52,724 bases of DNA from Akkermansiaceae bacterium. Lineage in GTDB: Bacteria; Verrucomicrobiota; Verrucomicrobiia; Verrucomicrobiales; Akkermansiaceae. This document shows, piece by piece, positions 46,079 through 52,724 of the stretch. The notes below the pieces were generated by a model that was not told where the DNA came from, ran no database searches, and saw only the letters and a list, made by a program, of their open reading frames with translations. The DNA lies in the NCBI GenBank assembly GCA_947491475.1, contig CANLKN010000013.1, forward strand, positions 1 through 52,724, in the 5' to 3' direction. How positions within the stretch are numbered: position 1 is the first letter of the stretch; each line of letters starts with the position of its first letter. The position numbers and the translations under genes were made by a program.

Positions 46079-46741
46079 ATGAGTGAACAACCATCAGAAC
46101 TGACTCAGATCTATGAACGACGTTTCAAATCCATAGAGGAATATCGGAACCGGGTCTGGAAAGTCCTCATCGGATCATTTTTCGCAAAGTGGCTCCGGCC
46201 CGGCGACTCCGTTCTGGACTTGGGATGCGGCTTTGGAGAGTTCATTAACAATGTCACGTGCCGTCACCGCTACGGCATGGACCTGAACCCGGCAACCGCC
46301 GCCAAACTCAACACGGAAGTGCGTTTCATCGAGCAGGACTGTTCCCAGCATTGGGATTTGCCCGATACATCCCTTGATGTGGTGTTCACCAGCAATTTCC
46401 TGGAACACTTGGGAGACAAGGATGCCGTCAAACGAACCCTCGCGCAGGCTTACCGCAGCCTTCGCCCCGGCGGGCTATTCATCGCCATGGGTCCTAACAT
46501 TCGTTATCTTCCCGGGGCCTACTGGGATTTCTTTGATCATCATGTGATTCTCACAGAACGCTCCTTGTCCGAGGTCCTGTCCATTTCAGGGTTCAACGTC
46601 GAACGCGCGACACCGCGGTTCCTGCCATACACCATGGTCGGAGGCATCCGTTACCCTCTGTGGCTTCTCCGCCTTTACCTTGTGATGCCGTTTCTCTGGT
46701 GGATCAAAGGCAGACAGTTTCTCGTGATCGCCCGGCGCTAA
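46079..46741 (+). CDS. Class I SAM-dependent methyltransferase
   Basis: The 220-residue product has VLDLGCGFGEFINNV (motif I), YGMDLNPATAAKL (post-I), LDVVFTSNFLEHLGDKDAV (E-H motif) and RPGGLFIAMGPNIRYLPG. It belongs to the Methyltransf_11/25 group found in surface-glycan loci. A hydrophobic C-terminal stretch (YPLWLLRLYLVMPFLWWI) suggests membrane association. It likely methylates a glycan or lipid intermediate. Confidence 0.82.
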   Translation: MSEQPSELTQIYERRFKSIEEYRNRVWKVLIGSFFAKWLRPGDSVLDLGCGFGEFINNVTCRHRYGMDLNPATAAKLNTEVRFIEQDCSQHWDLPDTSLDVVFTSNFLEHLGDKDAVKRTLAQAYRSLRPGGLFIAMGPNIRYLPGAYWDFFDHHVILTERSLSEVLSISGFNVERATPRFLPYTMVGGIRYPLWLLRLYLVMPFLWWIKGRQFLVIARR

Positions 46742-46758
46742 TTCCCACCTGAAAACCG

Positions 46759-47547
46759 ATGTCGAACAAAACCGCCGACAAAAGTCCATCCGATGGTCAC
46801 GCCACGCTCAAACTCCTGAGTGTTGTGATTCCAGCAAGGGACGAAGAGGGCTGCATCCGCAGTACCGTGGAACACCTGCACCTCGAACTGAACCTCAATC
46901 AGGTGCCTCACGAAATCGTGGTGGTTGATGATGGCAGTTCCGACAGCACGTGGGAGATCCTCACCAAACTCAAAGAAAGCATCCCGCAACTCAACCCGGT
47001 TCAGAATACGGAGCGGCATGGAATCGGCCGCGCCATCCTTCACGGCTTCGCCTCTATGCAAGGAGATGCTGCGGTAATTATGATGGCCGACGAATCCGAC
47101 GATTGCCGGGACGTGGTTCGCTATTGGCATCTTCTCAACGAGGGTTCTGACGCGGTGTTCGGTAGCCGCTTTCTCAAAGGTGGTGGCGTCATCGATTACC
47201 CGACGCACAAGTTGATTCTGAACCGGATCTTCAACCGCTTCGTCCGGTTGCTGTTCCGGCATGGCCTCAATGATACGACCAACGCATTCAAGGCCTACCG
47301 CAAGACCACCATCGACGGCTGCCAGCCGCTGATCTCCCCCCATTTCAACCTTCTGGTGGAATTGCCCTTGAAAGCCCACATCCGCCGCTATTCATGGACC
47401 ACCATCCCAATCACTTGGAGGAATCGACGCAGTGGCGTCGCCAAACTCAAACTCCGGGAAATGGGCTCACGCTACCTCTTCATCGTCCTCTACTGCTGGT
47501 TGGAGCGCTATTTCAGCAGGGGTGACTATCATAAAAGGCCCGAGTAA
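46759..47547 (+). CDS. GT2-family glycosyltransferase
   Basis: The 262-residue product has LLSVVIPARDEEGCIRSTV, HEIVVVDDGSSDSTWEIL (DDGS), AVIMMADESDD (metal-site region), VFGSRFLKGGGVIDYPTHK and TTNAFKAYRKTTI. It is of the dolichol-phosphate mannosyltransferase/polyprenyl-phosphate type but has no clear C-terminal membrane helices. It likely makes a lipid-linked sugar for the membrane transferase encoded next. Confidence 0.88.
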   Translation: MSNKTADKSPSDGHATLKLLSVVIPARDEEGCIRSTVEHLHLELNLNQVPHEIVVVDDGSSDSTWEILTKLKESIPQLNPVQNTERHGIGRAILHGFASMQGDAAVIMMADESDDCRDVVRYWHLLNEGSDAVFGSRFLKGGGVIDYPTHKLILNRIFNRFVRLLFRHGLNDTTNAFKAYRKTTIDGCQPLISPHFNLLVELPLKAHIRRYSWTTIPITWRNRRSGVAKLKLREMGSRYLFIVLYCWLERYFSRGDYHKRPE

Positions 47548-47577
47548 GACATTCACATCACCCTCAATCAAACGATC

Positions 47578-49113
47578 ATGACCCACCACCCTACGACAAC
47601 ATTCCAGAAAAATCCGATCTGGCTCCTGATTTTCGTGCTTATGGCAGCTGTCATTGCATTCTCCTTGATTTCCGCGTGGAAAGGTTATCCACCGTATCGG
47701 GATATTCACCTTGGAACCGCCATCGAGTATTCCAAATCCTCGATCAGTCTGAAGAACACCCAGATCGTGGGATTCAATGCGAACGAAACCCCCACCATCC
47801 AGGAATTTCCCATTTGGCAAACGCTGGTCGCACTAACCTTCAATGCATTCGGTCCATGGTGGGGATGGGCGAACGTGGTCTCAATCCTGATCTTTACCAC
47901 CTCACTGTTCCCATTGTACCAGTTGGGAAAGGCGCTGATGGGGCCACGGGGCGGCGCATGGACCCTGGTGTTCTTTTTATGCCAACCATTGGTGTTCCGC
48001 TATTATGGCCTTGCGAGTACTGACGGGGCTTCCATCACAGCTGCAATCTGGTTTTGTTATCTGGGCTTCGAACTCCTTTGCTTGGAAAAGTTCTCAGTCT
48101 GGTGGTGGTTGGGCGCATTTGTGGCGGGAACCATGACGGCGCTGTTGAAACTCCCGTTTTTCATGGCCGTCGGCATCGGACTCTTCTTGTTCCAGCTTAT
48201 GAGCCGTCCGCGGGCCTTGAAGCCGATGGTGGCCCTGGCTTCTATTGGAATCTGCGTCTCCACCGTGTTTCTGGGGTGGACCGCCTACACGGGCCATCTA
48301 CAGGCCAATGCGCTGTTTCCATTCGTGGACCTGCGCCTGTCCAACCCGGAAATGAAGTTCTGGTACTTCGGTGATTGGAACTACCGGCTGAACCCAGCAA
48401 ACTGGATCAAGGGAGGATGGAGGATCATGAACACCCTCTTTGGCAGTTTTGTCCTGGTGGGCCTTGCTGCCATTGGCATCTGGAAAAACAGCCCCTTGCG
48501 GCTTCCCGTGTGCCTCCTTCTCGGTGGTGGCATCACCACCCTGGTGTTCAGCCACCTTGTCCTTCATCACAGCCACTATTACCTGATGTTTTCACCCGCA
48601 GTGGCCCTGCTCAGTGCGAATGGGCTCCTGTGGGTCGCAGACGCACTCCGGATGGAGCGCCGCGGTGAGTGGCTATTCACAGGCTTTGCTGGTGCCCTTC
48701 TCTCTCTATCTCTGGTCCAGGGCATGATTGGAATGAAAATCACGACTGCTTTTGATCCTTACTACCGAAACATCGCCCGTATTGTAGAGGAACATACAAC
48801 CTCACAAGACAAAATCTTAATCCAAGGCGGTGGCTGGGGGGGCGACATCCTAATCCGTGCCCAAAGGTCAGGCCTCTCTATTTGGACTACCGAAGTCCTG
48901 GAAGATGACCCGAATTTCAGACAGCTCAAAAATTTGGGCTACAACAAACTTGTCATGATCAGCGAGTCGCCACTGCTTCACTCCGTTCAAGTGATCAACC
49001 CGGGTTCAGCAGGTAGGAAGCGAAAGACTTACCATGAGAACCGAACGCCGATCGTCACGAATTGGAAGGAACTTTATTCGGACGAAAATATTGTCATACA
49101 GGAAATCCCATGA
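47578..49113 (+). CDS. GT39/ArnT-like membrane glycosyltransferase
   Basis: The 511-residue product has ~10-11 membrane segments after WLLIFVLMAAVIAFSLISAW. The first periplasmic loop PPYRDIHLGTAIEYSKS contains the acidic residue region typical of GT-C enzymes using polyprenyl-phosphate sugars, and NETPTIQEFPIWQTLVAL and YYGLASTDGASI follow. The soluble C-terminal part (~370-511) is periplasmic. It would transfer a sugar from a lipid carrier made by the preceding GT2 to the glycan or a protein. Confidence 0.75.
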   Translation: MTHHPTTTFQKNPIWLLIFVLMAAVIAFSLISAWKGYPPYRDIHLGTAIEYSKSSISLKNTQIVGFNANETPTIQEFPIWQTLVALTFNAFGPWWGWANVVSILIFTTSLFPLYQLGKALMGPRGGAWTLVFFLCQPLVFRYYGLASTDGASITAAIWFCYLGFELLCLEKFSVWWWLGAFVAGTMTALLKLPFFMAVGIGLFLFQLMSRPRALKPMVALASIGICVSTVFLGWTAYTGHLQANALFPFVDLRLSNPEMKFWYFGDWNYRLNPANWIKGGWRIMNTLFGSFVLVGLAAIGIWKNSPLRLPVCLLLGGGITTLVFSHLVLHHSHYYLMFSPAVALLSANGLLWVADALRMERRGEWLFTGFAGALLSLSLVQGMIGMKITTAFDPYYRNIARIVEEHTTSQDKILIQGGGWGGDILIRAQRSGLSIWTTEVLEDDPNFRQLKNLGYNKLVMISESPLLHSVQVINPGSAGRKRKTYHENRTPIVTNWKELYSDENIVIQEIP

Positions 49114-49615
49114 AGGGTTCATGCTTGTAAATTAATTCGTGAACAGTTTGTTCACAGGCCGATATTCATCATGTTTCTTCGCTCCGAGCGGCATAGCCAG
49201 ACTGTCTCTTTCATCCGGTTGGCCCGAATTACCTAATGGCATATCGACAATCTCCACCAAAGATATCTGGGCCAATTCTCCGAACCATCATGCGGCGTTT
49301 CCTAATTTTGTCCTAGCGCATAGTTTCTTATTCGCACCATCGAGCAAGTGGAAAACGGTTATTACAGCCCAGATCGCCCAGTAGACCTCCTCGGCAACAC
49401 TTCCTTCAAAAACGCCATCAAAGAAAACACCACAAGGAGCTTGATATGTGCGGGGCCGCCGGAACCCAGCCAGCAGAGCATACACAGCGTAACTTACCAC
49501 ACCAGCATTGTGCCCGTTACTCGGTAAACATCCACAGACTTTGTGGGTCCACGAACAGCTGGCGCGAGCAAGCGAACTCCTATTATGAAACAAAACCGCC
49601 CACCTGAATATGAAA
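49114..49615. other. ~500-bp gap without a supported gene
   Basis: Lower-GC stretch with only short, unrecognisable open frames on either strand. It opens with a perfect palindrome GTGAACA-GTT-TGTTCAC (49139-49155), which has no T-tract and the wrong geometry for LexA. It may contain decayed sequence, but no protein relationship was seen. Confidence 0.5.
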
Positions 49616-50279
49616 ATGATTTCATTTGTTGAGAGGGATTCCCACATTGTGGAAATCGTTTATGGTAAGAGCGTGCTTCACTTGGGTTGCGTGGGCTTTA
49701 CCGACGGAACCCCCGGAGGAGAAGATTACGATGGCGCAAAAGAGCCTACATGCCGCCCTCACTGAAGCGGCAAGCGTATGCACGGGGGTTGACCTAGATG
49801 GTGAGGCAATCAGCGAGTTGCGAAATTTAGGGATCTTCACCAATGTTGTTGAAGGCGATGTTGAGCGCTTGTCCGAACTGGGAAGTGACTTGGGAAGATA
49901 CGACCTAGTGGTGGCCGGTGACATCATTGAACATGTTTCCAACCCGGGTCTAATGCTCGACGGCATCAAGGACCGTTTGAATAAGGATGGGAGATTGATC
50001 GTATCTACACCCAACGCCTTCGGGATCGCTTCATGGATCAAGTATGCCCGGGGAAAATTCCGCGAAGGCGCGCAGCACGTCTTATGCTTCAATCCAATCA
50101 CCCTCCGGCAACTGCTGGAACGCCATGGATACGAAGTCACGGAGGCTTTATCCTGTTACCAATCCAGAGCGGTCGACCAGTATGGCGCGAGCTTTCGGCT
50201 ATTACGCCTGATTTTGGAGAAACAACCCCGCTTCGGCGGTACACTGCTATTTGTGTGCCGAGTCAGGCAGGGTCCGTGA
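49616..50279 (+). pseudogene. SAM methyltransferase broken by a 1-nt insertion in a C5 run
   Basis: From ATG 49616 one frame reads MISFVERDSHIVEIVYGKSV then LHLGCVGFTDGTP, then terminates at 49763-49765. The next frame continues from EEKITMAQKSLHAALTEA through VTGVDLDGEA-like, VVAGDIIEHVSNPGLMLDGI and a full C-terminal half to 50279. Removing one C from CCCCC at 49710-49714 joins them into a standard methyltransferase of this type. Causes to separate: real frameshift, phase variation at the homopolymer, or a sequencing error. A downstream ATG (49731, MAQKSLHAAL) could still start the C-terminal part. Confidence 0.75.
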
Positions 50280-50300
50280 CAACCCGCCAGAAAGCCGCAA

Positions 50301-51281
50301 ATGCCCGGAAAAACAGTCAGCAATCAATGCGATGACGTTCGACGTGTCTCCACTCCAGCGTATTTCCTTGATCGCTACTGGCGGGCGCTAGAAGAGCAGG
50401 GTTGGGAGGCAATTGTCTTGCACTCCTGGCGGGACCTTCCTCAACGGATCGATTCCGATATCGACTATGCGGTGCGCGGACCGACTCCAGGTGATTTGAT
50501 GAGGTTTCTGTTTCAGTTCTCCCGCAGGCATGGCTGGCACATGGTACAGGCGATCGAACATGAGCCCGGAGCAATCTTCTGCGTCTGCCAGCAGGCCGCC
50601 CCCCCGTTTGAGGCCTTGCAACTTGACGTGACCTGGAGCTACCGGCGGCGAGGTCATGTATTGTTGTCTGCGGAGTTGCTTTTTGAAAATAACAGAACGA
50701 TTCCCGGGAAGGTATTCCGGGTTCCCTCACCCGGGTCGGAGTTCATCTACTTACTAGCCAAAGCTGCGGCGAAGGGAAAGGACTTCGGAAGAGTAGAGCA
50801 ACGGTTGGACGAGTTGCTGCACGAGGATGCAGAGGGATGCCACTCCATCGCTGGGCGCGCATTCGGCGAGGTGCCTCCTGCGGATTCCCGGATCCAATCT
50901 TGGGAAATGTGGTTGGGTGCGACGTCGGCTTTCAAACCTGTCAGGCGTGGACGCAAGTTTGGCATTGGGGAACTCGGGCTCTACTTGCGGAGGATTTTTC
51001 GTCCGACAGGATTTTATCTAATAGTGGGACCTGACCCTTATAACAGGGATGTCGAGTATGTGGTAAAAAACCTACTTCCTTCGTTCCGAGAATGGATTGT
51101 GATCACGGATGCGGGTCTCCGTAACTACGTGCGTCGGAAGGTGGCGCTGGTGCGCACTCACCTCGTGATTAATGTGACGACCACCCCTCGATACAAGCCG
51201 AGCCCGGACGCAATAGTCGCTAGGGCGTTGGAAACACTGGCGTCGAGACTGGACAAGAGGCTGGCAAAGACAAGGGAATGA
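50301..51281 (+). CDS. Nucleotidyltransferase-like protein fused to a degenerate kinase-like domain
   Basis: The 326-residue product has WEAIVLHSWRDLPQRIDSDI then DYAVRG (residues ~34-60), which resembles the nucleotidyltransferase core (G/R-S-D-x-D). The C-terminal third has GFYLIVGPDPYNRDVEYVV, in the place where thymidylate-kinase-like partners of this protein type have a GPDGxGKST P-loop; here the Lys/Ser are lost. So the kinase part appears dead or adapted. Proteins of this build occur in surface-polysaccharide loci; function is not assigned. Its end overlaps the next gene (ATGATG). Confidence 0.5.
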   Translation: MPGKTVSNQCDDVRRVSTPAYFLDRYWRALEEQGWEAIVLHSWRDLPQRIDSDIDYAVRGPTPGDLMRFLFQFSRRHGWHMVQAIEHEPGAIFCVCQQAAPPFEALQLDVTWSYRRRGHVLLSAELLFENNRTIPGKVFRVPSPGSEFIYLLAKAAAKGKDFGRVEQRLDELLHEDAEGCHSIAGRAFGEVPPADSRIQSWEMWLGATSAFKPVRRGRKFGIGELGLYLRRIFRPTGFYLIVGPDPYNRDVEYVVKNLLPSFREWIVITDAGLRNYVRRKVALVRTHLVINVTTTPRYKPSPDAIVARALETLASRLDKRLAKTRE

Positions 51282-52549
51282 TGAAGGAGATAACAAAATA
51301 CATTGAGGAAAACAAAGTGAATAACGGTCGTCTGAATGTATTGCTCATCGCCTACGCTTGCGAGCCCGGACGTGGCTCCGAACCTGGCACCGGTTGGAAT
51401 ATGGCGATGGGCCTTGCAACGCGCCATGACCTAACAGTTGCAACCCGCGCCAATAACCGTGCCCGAATCGAGGATGAGCTACAGAAGGTCGCTCCCGCCA
51501 ATCCTCCCCGTTTCCTCTATATCGACCCTCCCCAATGGACCTTACGCCTCAAGGCCCGGGGCCTGATGCCAATCCAGATCTTCTATTACTTATGGCAGCG
51601 GGAACTGGCCACATGGCTCCGGAAAGCAAATGACAATTTTGACATCATTCACCAACTCACCTTCAATTCATTCGAAGTCCCCCCTCTGGATTTCTTCCAC
51701 TTGAAAGGAGCTAAAGTATGGGGGCCAATCGGGGGTGGGCAGACGGTTCCAAGTGAAATGCTACGCGCTTTCGGACCCGGAGGCTCGCGCAGCGAAACTT
51801 TACGAAATGGCAGAGTGAGACTTTCCGCTAAGAGTCCATGGGTCCGGCGCACTTTGGCCAATGCAGATTTGGTTCTGTTTGCAAACAACGAAACACACGG
51901 CTTGCTTGCTCCGGAATGCAAAGGGAAGTGCGAAATGATGATCGATGTTGGAGTGGATCTGCGGAAATTCAAACCGGAAAGAAAAGCAAAACGATCTGAT
52001 CAGGTTACATTCCTAGCAGCAGGACGTTTGGAGGCCCGTAAGGGTATCATTCTTCTTCTGGAGTCCTTCGCCGCATTCGCGAAAGGTCACCAGGGATCGG
52101 ATTTGCGCATCGTAGGAGATGGCCCTGAGATGGCTCGCATCAAGCAAGCCATTGCGGCACTCGGCCTGTCCGGGCGCGTAATCCTGTCTGGCGCAGTCAG
52201 CCACGATGCGATGCAGCGTGAATTTGAATCGGCTGATGTGTTCGTATTCCCAAGCCTACGGGATACTTCAGGCGCGGTGGTCCTGGAAGCCATGGCAATG
52301 GAATTACCCGTCATCTGCTTTGACCACCAAGGCACGGCGCTAATGGTGCCGCTCGATTGCGGGATCAGAATCCCAATCAGTTCCTTCGATAAGACTGTTG
52401 CGCTATTCCGGGCTGCTTTGACTAGAATGGCTGGCGACACCGAGTTGCGCCGACTATATGGTTCCCGGGGCCGTCAGGTAGTCGCTTCAAACTATGACTG
52501 GAGTGTCAAAGTCGCGAGAATTGACAAGTTCTACCGGGAAATCAGTTGA
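51278..52549 (+). CDS. GT4-family glycosyltransferase
   Basis: The 423-residue product is GT-B: N-terminal LNVLLIAYACEPGRGSEPGTGW with the glycine loop, central LFANNETHGLL, and C-terminal VTFLAAGRLEARKGIILLLE, LRIVGDGPEM and FVFPSLRDTSGAVVLEAMAM with an E-type nucleotide-sugar site. The first Glu of E-x7-E is replaced by a Ser/Asp region (SLRDTSGAVVLE), a variant known in GT4. It starts within the stop codon of the upstream gene. Confidence 0.87.
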   Translation: MMKEITKYIEENKVNNGRLNVLLIAYACEPGRGSEPGTGWNMAMGLATRHDLTVATRANNRARIEDELQKVAPANPPRFLYIDPPQWTLRLKARGLMPIQIFYYLWQRELATWLRKANDNFDIIHQLTFNSFEVPPLDFFHLKGAKVWGPIGGGQTVPSEMLRAFGPGGSRSETLRNGRVRLSAKSPWVRRTLANADLVLFANNETHGLLAPECKGKCEMMIDVGVDLRKFKPERKAKRSDQVTFLAAGRLEARKGIILLLESFAAFAKGHQGSDLRIVGDGPEMARIKQAIAALGLSGRVILSGAVSHDAMQREFESADVFVFPSLRDTSGAVVLEAMAMELPVICFDHQGTALMVPLDCGIRIPISSFDKTVALFRAALTRMAGDTELRRLYGSRGRQVVASNYDWSVKVARIDKFYREIS

Positions 52550-52582
52550 ATTACGCATCAAACAACCTGTCCAGTAAACTGA

Positions 52583-52724
52583 TCCAACTGGATCACGCTG
52601 GACGGCGAACCAGGACGTAATGATGCCGAACTGCTGCCGCGCGGTACCATTGAGAACGGATCCTTCGTTTTTCGCTACAATCGATCCCATGGCCGCGACG
52701 ATCTGACCTATCAGATTCTTGCAT
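52583..52724 (+). pseudogene. C-terminal fragment of a secreted-type protein (cut by window edge)
   Basis: After a stop at 52580-52582 the frame is open to the edge without a start: WITLDGEPGRNDAELLPRGT, then SFVFRYNRSHGRDDLTYQIL. The F-x-Y-x-R-x-x-x-x-D-L-T-Y pattern resembles the C-terminal region of large secreted Verrucomicrobial proteins. It may belong to a broken gene that continues beyond the window. Confidence 0.4.

Noticed and set aside
49139-49155. GTGAACA-GTT-TGTTCAC as a second LexA box
   Set aside because: Half-sites are in the opposite order (GAACA...TGTTC) and the spacer is 3, so it does not fit TGTTC-N4-GAACA.
49446-49500. Possible asparagine-synthetase start (MCGAAG)
   Set aside because: Only the first residues resemble AsnB; the following sequence does not and stops after about 28 codons.

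Overview
The window most likely comes from a Verrucomicrobiota (Verrucomicrobiales-like) genome. The clearest marker is a perfect TGTTC-N4-GAACA palindrome just upstream of recA, which is the LexA operator described for Verrucomicrobia. GC-rich housekeeping genes, a Tat-exported Gfo/Idh/MocA oxidoreductase and intergenic spaces full of short hairpin repeats fit the same phylum. No rRNA, tRNA, CRISPR array or prophage was recognised.

Layout. 1-380: the end of an IS4-type transposase abuts a decapitated clpS. 377-8289: DUF2017 protein, lipoprotein, Tat oxidoreductase, HEAT-repeat protein, recA, two tandem secreted paralogues and an M42 peptidase. 8436-15401: chaperone block (groEL, groES, a Fic protein, dnaK), then recJ. 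15487-19174: L-fucose isomerase with a divergent AraC regulator, and a rhomboid protease. 19196-36632: nucleotide-sugar and sulfate-activation region, with UDP-xylose synthase (uxs), a GbsR/MarR-like regulator, an RfaH/LoaP-like NusG paralogue, fcl and gmd (GDP-L-fucose), a cytidylyltransferase-GHMP kinase fusion, a WecG/TagA transferase, ugd, cysC, cysD, cysN, an epimerase and a GT2 enzyme. Toxin-antitoxin modules or remnants sit in most gaps of this run. 36805-52549: exopolysaccharide assembly genes, including a Wzy-like polymerase, Wzx-like flippase, several methyltransferases, GT2/GT4/GT39-like glycosyltransferases and two CDP-paratose-epimerase-like proteins. The last 140 bases hold the edge of a broken secreted protein.

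How the genes fit together. From 20.7 kb onwards almost everything is on the + strand and reads as one long exopolysaccharide locus. Ugd plus Uxs would give UDP-GlcA and UDP-Xyl, Gmd plus Fcl would give GDP-L-Fuc, and CysDN plus CysC would give PAPS. Wzx/Wzy and the transferases would assemble a methylated, possibly sulfated, glycan. The specialised NusG paralogue stands at the head of the locus. Two leaders on the same strand carry GGGCGGCAGCGT, close to the enterobacterial ops/JUMPstart core (GGGCGGTAGCGT), so processive antitermination is a plausible control mechanism.

The other striking content is intergenic: (i) arrays of 7- or 8-nt units, often as inverted arms that can fold into long hairpins and that run into stop or start codons; (ii) REP-like hairpins with constant loops and compensating stem changes; (iii) a vapBC-like module bracketed by a 100-bp direct repeat of the cysN 3' end whose only differences are synonymous. 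All calls are by eye; no database search was run.
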